This document shows positions 1 to 10,843 of a stretch of 64,000 nt of DNA, in pieces. A program made the position numbers and the translations under genes. Position 1 is the stretch's first letter, and the number at the start of each line of letters is the position of its first letter. The DNA is taken from positions 274,178,482 to 274,242,481 of the forward strand of contig NC_089490.1 in the NCBI RefSeq assembly GCF_036850765.1, in the 5' to 3' direction. The DNA is from Saccopteryx bilineata (taxonomy: Eukaryota; Chordata; Mammalia; Chiroptera; Emballonuridae). The notes beneath the pieces were generated by a model. That model made no database searches. It had not been told where the DNA came from and saw only the letters and a list, made by a program, of their open reading frames with translations.

Positions 1-2854
1 AATTATTATATATCTTCATGTTTCCCTATCATCATATTTAATAATATTTTTGTTCTGAAATTATAATTTCCATTATGTTCTCCCCTAAATCTTATGTTTA
101 AATTTATTTTCCTTTTTACTCTAATGTTCTCATTCATTTGTTGACAGATGAAAATTAGCTGTCTAGTATGTTTTTTATTTACAAAAGCTCATGCAAACTA
201 TATCTTTTGAATTTTTACATGTAAAGAATACACGGATCTGTTCTTTATGTATTTGAATAACCATTTGATTACATGTAGTATTTTGAAACATGTGTTGTTT
301 CCTGAGGTATTTCTTGGTACAGTTACATTATCTACCTCCTATGAAAGCCACTGTGAAGAAGCATGAAATTAGACTGGCATAACCCCTACAGGTGGCCTTG
401 GAAACATGGCTCTTTTTCTTATTCAAACAGTTTTTTTCTTTAGCTTTCTAGTCTACCAACTTCCCTTGGCCCTCTCTAAGTGTTGATTGGTCATGATCAC
501 ATCATCTTTCCAGTCCATGAGAGCACATCTTATTTTATTTTAGGAAAGTGTTCTTAAATGTATCTTGAATTTTCTTTTTGTTTTTCTTTCCTTTTGGTTC
601 TCTCTTTATCAAGAATATTAGGAACATATATGTTGCATTTACTTTGTCTTTCTTAAAAATCATTTTCCTTCTAGGCCTAAAAAATCTCCAGAAAAGTATA
701 TAAAAGAAAGTTTTCTTGGGTCATCCTCAAGAACAGCCTCAGGTTCCCCCACTTTTTATAACCTCTTCCATTTTGTCGCCACCTATGAACCAGATGTTTT
801 CTAGAAACACCAACTTTATTCAGAGGATTTCTGTCATTGTCAAAAGAGGTTCTAGGTTTTACAGAAAATGAAGGCAGCTGAGAGGACAAAAGGGATCCAC
901 CTCTTGTCTCTTCACATATTCTTGAGCTCAGAGGAACTCAAGCCAGAAAAGATCAATGATCTCATGATTGCTGTGCTATCCTGAATCCTGAGCTCTGTGT
1001 GACCTTCAGACATGGGTGTCCACATCTGTCTGCAGTCTGCCTGCTGCAGACTTCATGTCCTGTAAGGGATCTGGGGTGTTTCAAAGATGAGATGGGAACA
1101 TTGCAGGAGGCAGTGTGTTATCATGGGGGAAGATGCAAATCTCTGCTCTATACTAGATCACCTTCCTTGGCTAAGGCACAAATATAGACAGCTTATCAGT
1201 GTGACAGTCTACACCTCAGCTATTCGACACACACGTGATACATATACATAGATATTAGTGAACCACAATCATACAAAAAAAAAGTATATAGTATGATAGT
1301 GGCTAATTTTTATTTTAATTATTTTTCTATTTTTTTGCTACTCCAGCTCTAGTATTTCCAAGTGGACATGAAGCCTGACTCTCTCAGTGCTAATGAGAGA
1401 TATCTAACAGGAAAAGGACACACTTGACCAGTGTCTGCCACAGTATACCTTTCCAGTAAATGATGTACTCTAGTGGATAATGTCTCATTACACTGGGTAA
1501 CTTCATAACCTGATTTGACAGATTATTTGACCACATAATTCATCAACTTCAAAAATGGTTTTGGGTGGTGGGCAGATCAGCAATGTGAGCCACATTGAAG
1601 TGGGGAAGTAGAGAGAGTAATTTTCATGATTTCATCAATAGTTAAATACTTTGATATCTTTGGCATGATGAGAATGTACCTGCGACTCACATTCAATCAG
1701 GGCCCATGACATAAAACTGGGTGTATTACATGTTAGCCAGGAAGCAGGACACATCTTAGACGGAATAGATTCTATTTCCTATGGATTTGGGGGTAAAATT
1801 AAATGTTTTTTCCTTAAATCTTAGTTAAACCTAGTGGTAGGGTTGTCATTATATAGAAGAATAAGAGGGCAAGAAATCTTCACATGCCTGCTTTAAACCC
1901 CCAGGATCCACTCTGCCAGGGGAAATTCTAACTAAATTACTGCCTACAGAGTAATTTTATATGGAGAAAACAGATAATATTAATGTCAATATTTACATTG
2001 TGAAATTTGATTATTGGAACTTTGGATTGGTTCTAATATAATAATGATAATATAATAATAAGTGAGGTTTTTTTTAGTTAGGGTATATTTTTAAATTAAA
2101 TCTCTGTTAAATCAATACACTCAGGATTCTGTATGGTATAAAAGTAAGATAAAATTAGAAATGAAGATGATTTTCATGACTTACCAGTGATGACTTTTTA
2201 AGCGGCACATTCCGAATATCATTTGTTCCTCCATTAGTGACACCTACCAACCAAAGGCCTGTGGAGTATATTTGGAAGGTGAATAATTTGAAATTAGAGT
2301 TTAAAGCCTATGGAAAATCAGATAATATAGAAAAGTCAAACTCAGACCCACTGGTTAGAGAAGGAAAAAGAAGAAAATGTCTGCATGCCCTAGGGATGCC
2401 AGTTTTTCAAGAGCAGGGACTATTAAATCAGAGCAAGTCCTCATTCAATAAATCCAAGCTCACACTGGGGCATCTCCTGAAAGCAGAAAAATGAAAAGAA
2501 ACACAAAGATTTGGGAAAGGGAGCTGGAGCATTCCTGGCCCTGACTCCCCCTCAGCATGGAACCTTTGGAGATGCTGACTGATGAAAAACACCATTAATT
2601 TGAGGATCTCAGAGCAGAAAAAAATTACTCCTTGCTTCCTGCTGAGATTCTGGAAGGAAGCGGCCAGAGGGAAGTTCTGATGACAGTAGAGGCCAACTGT
2701 AGTGAAGGACAAATGGCGAAAAGGTGAGTGCTGGACTCTCCATCCATCCCACACATCATGGAGCAGATTTGTAAGTTCCCAAGTTCTTCAGAGGCGGTAA
2801 AGAAGGTAATGACCATAACAGAAATGCTGACAACACTACAGACAGCATGTGTGT
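1..2854. other. AT-rich intergenic DNA, no gene recognised
   Basis: Short open frames only; none resembles a known protein. The sequence is AT-rich with small homopolymer runs and an (ATAATA)-like patch near 2040-2065. A consensus-like splice donor (AAAAG then GTGAGT) sits at about 2718-2728 but no partner exon is recognised. Very old, diverged transposon relics could be present that I cannot identify by eye. Confidence 0.6.
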
Positions 2855-2962
2855 AGAGATCGCCATATGCCAGGTCCTGTGACAAGTACTTTATATATAA
2901 TAATTTAGTTTTAGTACCAACCCTTTGAGATTGGTCTATTTTATATCATTTTACAGACTTGT
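2855..2962 (+). repeat. MIR SINE fragment
   Basis: The order 'atgccaggtcctgtgacaag', then a TA-rich stretch, then 'accaaccctttgagattgg' and 'cattttacagactt' follows the MIR core consensus (tgccaggcactgt ... caaccctatgaggtagg ... attttacagatga). It is an ancient, diverged tRNA-derived SINE, 5' and 3' truncated. A second weak MIR-like patch (tttacagatgagaaaagt) lies near 3264-3285. Confidence 0.6.
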
Positions 2963-3701
2963 GCTCATGCATTGTGACAACTTGAGCTATATCAACTCCT
3001 TTTAAGACAACACTATCACAAAGTTGATTTGATGCATCTTTTTATCCCTTGACTTCTGTGAAAATTTCCTCAATCTTCCTTTGCCAGGCCTCACTGTGGT
3101 CATTGGATAGTCAATGGATGGGTTTCTCTCAGTCAGTGTCTATTTCAGTCAACTAAGGACTAAAGATGTGATCACATAATGGAATACGACAGGCTAGGTC
3201 TTCTCCATCAACAGAGGCAGTGGGCAGACTGGGAACAATGACTGGCAGGGCCCATGTATGTTTTACTTTACAGATGAGAAAAGTAAGAGTCATAAGGGAG
3301 ATGTAATAGGTAAAGGCAATATTCTGTTCACAACGCAAGTTTCAGCATCTCAAGAACTGTCAAGTAGTTGTCTGAACTAGATGTTCAAAGGAGATGAATA
3401 TTTCCCACTCTGCTCATATTTTGTCATCATTTAACTACTTTCTGGGGCCCGCCTTCTTTTAGGAACACTGATTTCTTACTGATAAAACTAAATTCAACAT
3501 TTTATTTTTTAATAAATTTGAAATAACAAGTCTTCTATCTTTGAACTGTGTGAAGGAGCTGCTTAGTGTGATAATAAAATACCTTTGTACCCATCATAGC
3601 TTTGATTACTCAAAGAGGGCTTCCATGTTCCTTTATTGAATACTATTTAGAAATAGTTCAAATTTTACTCAAAATTTGGACATGGATTGTATTAATATGA
3701 A
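2963..3701. other. Intergenic DNA
   Basis: No coding or mobile feature recognised apart from the faint MIR-like patch near 3264-3285. Frames are short and the composition is AT-rich. Confidence 0.5.
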
Positions 3702-3714
3702 GGTATCAGCCATT

Positions 3715-3808
3715 TTATTTTATTTTGTTCTGTTTTATTTTATTGTGTTGACATGGTTTCAAGTGTCCCACTCAACATAACACCCTCTACACACTACCAC
3801 TTTCAAAC
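3715..3808 (-). mobile_element. Minimal L1 3'-end insertion (about 94 bp) with target duplication
   Basis: On the plus strand it starts with a T-rich run (the antisense tail). It continues with the antisense L1 3'UTR (ttattgtgttgacat ... gtcccactcaacataacaccctc), the same terminal sequence seen in sense at 6640-6720 and in antisense at 14545-14700. It is flanked by a 13-bp duplication, ggtatcagccatt at 3702-3714 and ggtatcagtcatt at 3809-3821, so it is a genuine target-primed insertion truncated to its last roughly 90 bases. Confidence 0.8.
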
Positions 3809-3821
3809 GGTATCAGTCATT

Positions 3822-4526
3822 ATAAATTAAATTTAAGTTAGAAATGACTTACCACATTTAGGAGAATGTTCCCTTCTGGATCATTTTAGCTATTTCTAGA
3901 GGTTAAGTCATTTAAATTCATGAATCTATTGCAAACAGTATAAGATAAGCTTGTTTTCTAGATAGCTGTCAACTGGTCAATTCATATTCAGTAGCTGACC
4001 TAAATGAGAGAATAACTACCAAATAAAACCCTTTTATCCAGGCACAGGTAATGTTTTTAGATAGTAATATCCATGGAGATCTCCTGTCAAGAGCTCTGTG
4101 AATACAATGCAACTTTAAATAGTCAGTCAGCTTTTGAGATAATATATTCTCATTTTGAGTGTTTTAGTTTTTGACTGTCTCATATGTAAATAAACAAAAG
4201 TATTTAAAGGAACTGTTTAACCCTTTATTCTCATTTACTTAACTAAGAACACAGGGTTTTATGTCATAGAGTTGACATGAAGATATAAAGCTATGATCTT
4301 TGCTGACATTTACTTATGAGTACTGCAAAGAAAATTATAAATGAATTAAATCAATTACTTGGAAATAATGTATTTTTCTTAAAGTACCCATTCTCTATGG
4401 GAAACTAAACCTGCTTACGAAAGTTCAATCAGAATCTATGATAAACATTGCATTTTGTTTTTCCTTGAAAATCCAGGTAACTTCCTCTGTTGAGGGAAAG
4501 TTGTTAAATATTAAAGTACTTTAAAA
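3822..4526. other. AT-rich intergenic DNA
   Basis: No gene, RNA or recognisable repeat seen. Composition is strongly AT-rich. Confidence 0.5.
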
Positions 4527-5305
4527 AACTAACACCAAAGAAATACAAAGGACTGTAAGAAAATATTATCATATGAACAAATCTACATTCCAATGAATTG
4601 GATAACCTGGATGAAATAGATAAATTTTTAGAAACATACAATCTTCCAAAACTGCATCAGGAAGAATCAGAGAATCTGAATAGAGAGATTGCAACTAGTG
4701 AAATTGAAGCAAAAATTAAAAAAAATCCAACAAATAAAAGTCCTGGACTGTGTGGCTTCACTGGTGAATTTTATCAAACATTCAAAAAAAGAATTAACAC
4801 CCATCCTTCTCAAACTATTGCAAAGAATTTAAGAGAAGGAAAGGCTCCCAAGCTTATTTTACAAGGCCAGCATTATTCTAATTCCAAAACCAGATCAAGA
4901 CACTACAAAGAAAAAAAATGATAAGCCAATGTCCCTGATGAACATAGATGCTAAAATCCTCAACAAAATATTAGCAAACTGGATTCAGGAATAGATTAAA
5001 AAGGATCATACACTATAATCAAGTGGGATTTATTCCAGGGGTGCAAATCAATTATGGTGATACATCACATAAACAATATAAAAGATAAAAATCATATGAT
5101 CATATTAATAAATGTAGAAAAAACATTTGATAAAATTCAGCACCTATTTATGATCAAATCTCTCAGCAAAGTGGGAGTAGAGGGCACATATCTCAGTGTA
5201 ATAAAAGCCACATAAGCCAAACCCACAGCCAACATCATACTCAATGGCTGAAAATTGAAAATGGTTCCCTTAGATAGAGAACAAGACAGAGATATACCCT
5301 TTCTT
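4527..5305 (+). mobile_element. L1 ORF2 fragment (linker and start of reverse transcriptase)
   Basis: The reading frame at 4598-4921 contains L1 ORF2-like text: a stretch like LDEIDKFLETYNLPKL, then KSPGLCGFTGEFYQTFK (consensus KSPGPDGFTAEFYQTFK). Downstream, broken frames still give [10 protein letters not shown] and a degraded [13 protein letters not shown] segment. Many stops and frameshifts follow, and the copy ends before the catalytic FADD box. No 3'UTR or poly-A is present, so this is a decayed internal piece of an old L1. It cannot encode a protein now. Confidence 0.85.
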
Positions 5306-5358
5306 TTGATTGAAGTTATTTAAAATCCAGCAGAGGTAGTCCAAAGTTTGGCTCGGAG

Positions 5359-5377
5359 TGCCCTCTGCTGGCCATAC
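5359..5377 (-). promoter_or_regulatory. Candidate CTCF-binding motif
   Basis: Read on the minus strand the sequence is TATGGCCAGCAGAGGGCAC, which fits the CTCF core (CCASYAGRKGGC-type) closely. It lies in unique DNA between the L1 ORF2 fragment and a GATA-type simple repeat. The match is by eye; occupancy is unknown. Confidence 0.45.
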
Positions 5378-5556
5378 AAATTAAAACTACATATAACACT
5401 ACATCTCACTACTCACAGGTTGAATTTGTTATTGTTTTAGTTCATTGGCCCTTAAATTGTGATCATATAATAATGGACAGATGTTTTATATAAGCTTCTA
5501 TTAAAGTTGATTACTTAATGAATGGCTTGTGTAATTTAAAAAAGTGTTCTCAGATG

Positions 5557-5626
5557 ACAGATAAGTAGGCTGATAGAAAGATGATGGATAAATAGATGAT
5601 AGATATAGATAGATAAATGGTATTTG
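5557..5626 (+). repeat. Degenerate GATA/TAGA simple repeat
   Basis: Imperfect GATA/TAGA units such as gatagatatagatagataaat cover about 70 bp. It is an interrupted, old microsatellite. Confidence 0.7.
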
Positions 5627-5679
5627 ATATAAAGATAAATTTTTAGTGTCTAAGTTGAATATGGCAACTAATATATAAT

Positions 5680-5850
5680 GTTACAGGTTTATTTGTGTCC
5701 CCCAAAATTCCTATGTTGAAGTCCTAACCTCAGTACCTCTGACTGCTGATTGTATTTGGAAATAGCGTCCTTGAAGATGTAATTGATCAATATATGGTCA
5801 TCCTGGAATAGGGTGGGCTCCCTAATCCAATAAGACTGGTGTCCTTATAA
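5680..5850 (+). mobile_element. MLT1-type (ERVL-MaLR) LTR, left half
   Basis: The stretch 'gtgtcccccaaaattcctat', 'gttgaagtcctaacc', 'cagtacctctga', 'tatttggaaatagcgtc' and 'ccaataagactggtgtcctt' follows the mammalian MLT1 LTR consensus in order. It is an ancient non-coding endogenous retroviral LTR. The L1 at 5851-6731 has split it; the right half resumes at 6732. Confidence 0.8.
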
Positions 5851-6731
5851 ATATACAGATGGCCAGTAGGCATATAAAAATATGTTCAACATCACTAATC
5901 ATCAAAGAAATGCAAATTAAACAACAATGAGATATCACTTCAAACCTGTCAGAATGATGCTCATTAACAAATCAACACACAGTAAGTGCTGGTGAGGATA
6001 TGGAGAAAGGGAAACCCTCCTGCACTACTGGTGGGAATGCAGACTGGTGCAGCCACTGTGGAAAACAGTATGGAGATTCCTCAAAAAATTAAAAATGGAA
6101 CTGCCTTTTGACCCAGCTGTCCCACTTTTAGGAATATATTCTAAGAATACCAAATCACTGATTCAAAAAAAAATATGCACCTCCATGATTATTGCAGCAT
6201 GTTTACAATAGCCAAGATCTGGAAACAGCTCAAGTGTCTGTCAGTGGATGAGTGGATTAAAAAGCTGTGGTACATATACACAATGGAATATTGTACGGAT
6301 GTAAAAAAGAAGGAAATCTTACTTTTTGCGCTGGCATGGATGGACCAGGAGGACAGTATGCTAAGTGAAATAAGCCAGGCAGAGAAAAAAAATATCATAT
6401 GATCTCACTTGCATGTGGAATCTAATGAACAAAGTAAACTGAGGAATGGAATGGAGGCAGAAGCAAGGTTATAGGGAGCAGAGGGATAGCTGTTAGTAGA
6501 AAGGGGGATAAGGGGATGGGATCAGAGAAGGTGAAGGGATTAGTAAAATTATCTGTACATAACACAGAAGTACAGATAACAGGACAGCAAGTCCCAGAGG
6601 GAAGGAGGGAGGGAGTTATGAGGAGGGGGGCAAAGGGAGTGTAATGGGGGACAAGTGGTGGGGGTGAGGGTGTTATATTGAGTGGGACACATGAATCTAT
6701 GTTAACACAATAAATTAAAAATTTTTTTTTA
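5851..6731 (+). mobile_element. 5'-truncated L1 (ORF2 C-terminus + 3'UTR + poly-A) inside MLT1
   Basis: It begins in ORF2 (ggccagtaggcatataaaaa ... catcactaatcatcaaagaa) and carries a [29 protein letters not shown] segment. The frame at 6175-6402 holds the ORF2 carboxy end (KKLWYIYTMEYCTDVKKKEI). A G-rich 3'UTR and an AATAAA with A/T-rich tail follow. The flanks form a diverged duplication of the LTR: agactggtgtccttataa at 5833-5850 and tgactggcatccttaca at 6734-6750. Stops and frameshifts make it a dead copy. Confidence 0.85.
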
Positions 6732-6990
6732 AATGACTGGCATCCTTACAAAAAGGGGAAATGTGAACACACACACAGGAAGAATACCATGTAACGTGGA
6801 GGATGGAGAGAAGCACTTATAGCCCAAGAGATGCCAAGAATGGCCAGCAAACCCCCGACATCAGACAACAGCCTCAGAAGGAACCAACTCTTCCCACACC
6901 TTGATCTCATGCTGCTAGCCTCCAGATCTACAAATGAGAATAAAATTGTGTTTTCAGCCATCTGGTCTGTGGTACTGTGCTAAAACAAAT
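6732..6990 (+). mobile_element. MLT1-type LTR, right half
   Basis: It continues the element broken at 5850 with 'ctggcatccttacaaaaagg', 'gatgccaagaatggccagca', 'cctcagaaggaaccaac', 'acaccttgatctcatg', 'agcctccagat' and 'tctgtggtactgtg', all in MLT1 order. Non-coding. The short antisense frames here have no meaning. Confidence 0.8.
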
Positions 6991-7194
6991 GTAAAGTTAG
7001 AAATGCAAAACTCATAGCACATCTTGGTTAAGAGGGTATGAAGCACACTGTAGTAAATGCCACACGCTGGAGACTGGGCTGGACCTGGAGCTCTGCAATT
7101 GCTACCTGATGGGACATTCCTATAGGCCTCCGCGATCCTAGAATTGTGGCTACTAGTACAGGGAAGACCAATACTCAAGACCAGGGCAGGCAGT

Positions 7195-7262
7195 GGAGAG
7201 GGGCAGAGCTTGATTCAAACCCAGGTCTGTCAGCTCCCTGATTTCAAACTCTGCCTCTTCTG
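7195..7262 (+). repeat. MIR fragment
   Basis: The run 'ggcagagcttgattcaaacc' followed by 'caggtctgtcagctccctga' matches the MIR 3' core (gggattcgaacccaggtctgtctgactcc). Short and diverged. Confidence 0.55.
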
Positions 7263-7299
7263 CTAGCCCGTTCTGCCTTATAGCTCTGGTGCCTGTGAA

Positions 7300-7566
7300 C
7301 ATGCATATGTGCACCTGTATACACATATCTTGCACATACATGTGCAGAGCAACATGTGCATACAATCACAAACCATTCCTATGCATGCACACTCCCCTGC
7401 AGGTGCACACATATACATGTGCCTGTACATCCTCATAGTCACACTACCACACAATACACCTGCTCACATGCTCATATTGACACTCTCATGCATGGGTGCA
7501 TATGTATACACATACACACATGTATACACAGGGCACACATTAATGCATACACACAGTTATATATAA
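7300..7566. repeat. CA/TG-rich degenerate dinucleotide tract
   Basis: Alternating purine-pyrimidine sequence rich in cacatat, tgcatg and tgtgca over about 260 bp. It is an old, heavily interrupted (CA)n/(TG)n array. The two overlapping open frames here are only products of the composition. Confidence 0.6.
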
Positions 7567-7861
7567 AGCCCAATGATTAGAGGAAAGCCATACTTTACAG
7601 ACAATGCAGAGAAAAACAATCACCACCTGCCAGTAGCAGCCACTTCTGTTTCTCACAGTCGATAAGTCAGTTATCTTACTTCCTGTCACAGAAGTTTGTA
7701 CAGTGTCACATCTGACCAGGGAACTCTTTTTACAGAAAATGAAATTTCAGAAGTAAAAATTGTACTAGTTATGAGATGGCCTCTTCATTTTGACCTGATG
7801 ACACCTGTGTATGTACTGACTATATAATTTTGTAGCAGTGTTGTAACAATTTTTCACAAGT
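7567..7861. other. Intergenic DNA
   Basis: No gene or repeat recognised. Confidence 0.5.
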
Positions 7862-8718
7862 GAGTGGCTTAAAATAACACATGCAGCGGACCAGCGCAGC
7901 TTCCAAATAATGGTGCGGAATTAAGGAAACACACTTTGTCAGAACAAAACCAATGGGACCGGGAGGACTCCTCAAACTGCCTGGCAGCATCTGAGTGCCT
8001 CACAGCCCCAGTTCGCTTTATTATATGGACCTATGCAAATCAAGGACCCTGATACAAAGTTGCACATCAAAGGCTAAGACAGGAATTCTCCCAAGGCAAA
8101 AACAGGATACATTAGTGAAATCTACAAACATCTGAAACAAACAGAGTCAGAGGAAGGGTATGTATATTGCTTCCTGCAACCCAAGGAAGGAAGTGGAGTG
8201 GGTGCAAACACTCAGCATCAAAGCCAAATATGGAGATGGAGGGGGTAGAACTTAGCCCCCTGCCAAGCCTCAAATCTATAATGGCTTTTTGCCATTAAAG
8301 GTCCACAACAAACACAGACTTGTTATCCTGGTTTGGGAAGCAGAGAGTCTGGTCCTGATCTCATTTGGCTGACATAAAAGGTCCTCAGGGTCAGATCCTT
8401 CTGGAGTTGCTAGGGGAGAAATAGTTTTCTTGCCTTTCAGCTCTGGGAGGCCACTCACATTTTTTTTTCTCATGGGCCCTGCTTCTTGAAAGCCAGCGAT
8501 GGTGGGTTGAGTCTTTCTCAGACTGCATCACTCTGACCTCCTCTTCTGCCTCCTTTACCCACTGATAATGATGCTATAATTATATTGGCCCACCAGGATA
8601 ATATCTTTACCTTAAATTCCTTCATCACCATACTGCCCTCCTCTATGGACCCTGCTACATCCACGGGTCTCGGGACTGGAACACGGACATCCTTGGGGTT
8701 TTTGTCCTGCCCACTACA
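7862..8718 (-). mobile_element. MaLR/MLT1-like LTR in antisense, split by a solo LTR
   Basis: The left end is 7862-7881 (gtggcttaaaataacac), and the element resumes at 8311 (aacacagacttgttatc). It then runs through 'ggagttgctaggggag', 'gccagcgatggtgggttgag', 'actctgacctcctcttctgc' and 'ggacatccttggggtt', to about 8718. This order matches the common antisense MaLR-type LTR consensus as I remember it; the exact subfamily is uncertain. The copy is interrupted by the younger LTR at 7882-8310. Confidence 0.6.
7882..8310 (+). mobile_element. Solo LTR, probably endogenous retrovirus class II, 6-bp target duplication
   Basis: The segment starts with TG and ends with CA. It is flanked by a perfect 6-bp repeat, aacaca at 7876-7881 and 8311-8316. 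The flanks join up as one older MaLR-like element, which confirms the boundaries. A TATA-like ttatatgg lies near 8020-8028 and an ATTAAA possible poly-A signal near 8295. No internal retroviral sequence is present, so it is a non-coding solo LTR left by LTR-LTR recombination. Six-base duplications are typical of class II (beta-like) elements; that class and the plus orientation are inferences. Confidence 0.6.
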
Positions 8719-9217
8719 TTCACCCATCCACATCGCCCCTCACCATTCTCCAACCATGTAATAAAAGCTGTGCTTCACAGTGCCTGTTCTGTGTCTCTGG
8801 ATTTAAAGACATCGAACGGGGAGTGTGTTTCAAACAAATGGGGAGAAAACAGCATCACAGGCGCAGCTAATGTGACAAACAGAACTTTATGTCCATGTCA
8901 GGAAGTGAGCCCCTGTGTTTTCATTTGCAAGGGATAGTAACTGCATTAGGCGAAGAGAAACATGGTAGGTTTGTTTTTAACTGGAAGTTAGACCAACTTA
9001 AAAGAGGTAGGTGTAGATTCAGTTTGGCAGGTGCTGATTTTTGGTGGTTTTGTTCCAGGTCAATTCAGCTGAGCTAGAACTTACATGCTTTCAGAATGCA
9101 AGATGTAATGCTCTATGTCATAGTTTTAGTGCCATGATGTTCCTGGCTCTTAGTACATGTAACATGTAATATTATTACATATAACATGTAATAGTATAAA
9201 ATAGGTAATAAATGATC
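8719..9217. other. Intergenic DNA
   Basis: No gene recognised. An AATAAA poly-A-like signal lies near 8760 ('atgtaataaaagctgtgc') with a U/G-rich stretch downstream, but no matching transcript body is evident. Confidence 0.45.
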
Positions 9218-9230
9218 AATCACCTTTGTT

Positions 9231-9397
9231 TTTTTAAATTTTTTATTTTATTGATTTTTACAAAGACAAAGGGAGAGAGAAAGAGAGAGAGACAGAAACA
9301 TCAATCTTTTTCTGTATGTGCCCTGACCAGGGATCGAACCGACAACCATTGCATATCAGGATGATTCTCTAACCAACCAAGCTATATAGTCAGGGCT
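9231..9397 (-). mobile_element. Short tRNA-derived SINE (VES-like), minus strand
   Basis: In antisense the head reads agccctgactatatagcttg with B-box-like ggttcgatccc, followed by a CT-rich body and A-rich tail. It is flanked by a duplication, aatcacctttgtt at 9218-9230 and aatctcctttgtt at 9398-9410. It lacks the long Rhin-type body seen at 21420 and is an older, diverged copy. Confidence 0.8.
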
Positions 9398-9579
9398 AAT
9401 CTCCTTTGTTCTGAAAAAACTGCTTGCATGCCTCTTTTTAGTTAGAAAGTTGTGAAAAATCCACTTGTCATTTTGGGAAAGGATGTGGTAGGCATTGTAT
9501 GAACTGTGCCAAAGCCAGAGGCTGCTCTTTGCAAGGGTAACAAAGTGCTTCCATAGGCTCATTAACCGAAGGGTGAGAG

Positions 9580-10370
9580 CCTGCAGCTTTCAGAGATCAG
9601 TGGGCAAGTTAGCCAACAGCCAAGTGTTTTTTCAGGAGTAAGGGGACTGATGCTGTCATGAACAGGTGTCACGTGGCACTGCAGGGCTCCACCCCCATGT
9701 CCTCAGGGATCCCCCTAGTCCTGTGGGAATGCCCGCCGTGGAGAGGCAATCCCTGGAGCCTCCTCTCACACCTGCAGTCCGAGAGGTCATGTCCCTAACC
9801 CACCCAGGGCAGAGTCGGAGGGCAGGTGTGGCGCAGCAGCCTGAGGATGGGAAGGGCGGCGGGGGTCACAGTGGCATCCTCCACAAAGATCTCAGCCCGG
9901 CTACGTGAGTCAGCACTTCGTGCCTCCTCAGTTTCCCCGCATGGCCAGCCTACCCCACTCAGCAACAAACTCTTGTTCCTTTACTTCTTGGGTCAATGTG
10001 AAGTCAACGTTGAGCAGGCTGGTGAGGCTTTCACTGGAGCTGCGTTGAGAACGCGCACCAGTCGCTCCTGGAAAGAACCTCACGATCCTTTTGTAGCTGA
10101 GTGCTGGCAATGGGACCATCCGTGACTCAGCCAGCCAGTCACCCAAGGCGTGCTCTGGAAAATCAATGCGCCTGGGTGCCCACAGGCATGCGTGCGTATA
10201 AACCGAAATAGCTGGAAAACCAAAGAGCTGTGACATTGGGAGCCCATTCCAGGGTGGCAACGAGGAGGGCTGTGTCCGAGCCCTAAACTGCAGGAAAGAA
10301 CCTCCCCATTTCTCTCCCTCCCTCCCTTAACTAGAGGTCCTGGGAGGAACATGAAACCAGAACGTTTCTA
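9580..10370. promoter_or_regulatory. CpG-enriched block with AP-1/MARE-like motifs (candidate regulatory region)
   Basis: This stretch is clearly richer in G+C and CpG than its surroundings (roughly two dozen CpGs in about 700 bp by eye). It holds TGAGTCAGCA at 9906-9915 and TGACTCAGCC at 10123-10132, both AP-1/MARE-type. It also has a palindromic tcaacgttga near 10004-10013. Overlapping open frames on both strands are short (99-110 codons) and match no family I know. It could be an enhancer, a weak CpG island, or an old retrocopy I cannot name. Confidence 0.3.
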
Positions 10371-10387
10371 AATGAACCGTAGCAACT

Positions 10388-10495
10388 ACGTTTTGAGCAT
10401 CCGCTCTGTCCCAGGCACCATGGTAACCGCCTGGCACTCAGGATCTCATTTAAAGCTGAAGCAATCATGAAGTTTAGAAACTTGCCCAAATGAAG
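10388..10495 (+). repeat. MIR fragment
   Basis: The text 'gagcatccgctctgtcccag', 'gcaccatggtaacc' and 'agaaacttgcccaaatg' follows the MIR consensus (gagcacctactatgtgccaggcactgtgc ... aacttgcccaaggt). Diverged. Confidence 0.5.
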
Positions 10496-10843
10496 GAATT
10501 TGTTATTTCCTTACTTATTTGAAATATAAATGGAAATATAATAAAATGGAAAAAGTGATTCCAATAAAGTCTTTCTCACCATTTGGAGCTTCAAATACGT
10601 GGTCTGATTTGATTATGCTGTCAGATTACTGGACTCTGGACTAAAGGAGAACAGCGGGTTTGGTTTTTAACTGTGCTTCTTTTAATTCTGCTGCTGTTAA
10701 TGCAGTACAATGTGTTAATAAATATTATCATCAAAGTATGTTCAAAGGCCTACCCAAATTGCAGAAAGGAAAATGTAGACTTTTTGGAAAAACCTGCATT
10801 TAAGCAGCGTGCAAGGGTGGTTAATGTGTCTTCTGTTGTATGT
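10496..10843. other. Intergenic DNA
   Basis: AT-rich; no recognisable gene. The short frame at 10673-10888 is leucine-rich at its start by chance. Confidence 0.5.

Noticed and set aside
7300..7580. Histidine/threonine-rich frames of 74-85 codons
   Set aside because: They are translations of a CA/TG-rich degenerate simple repeat.
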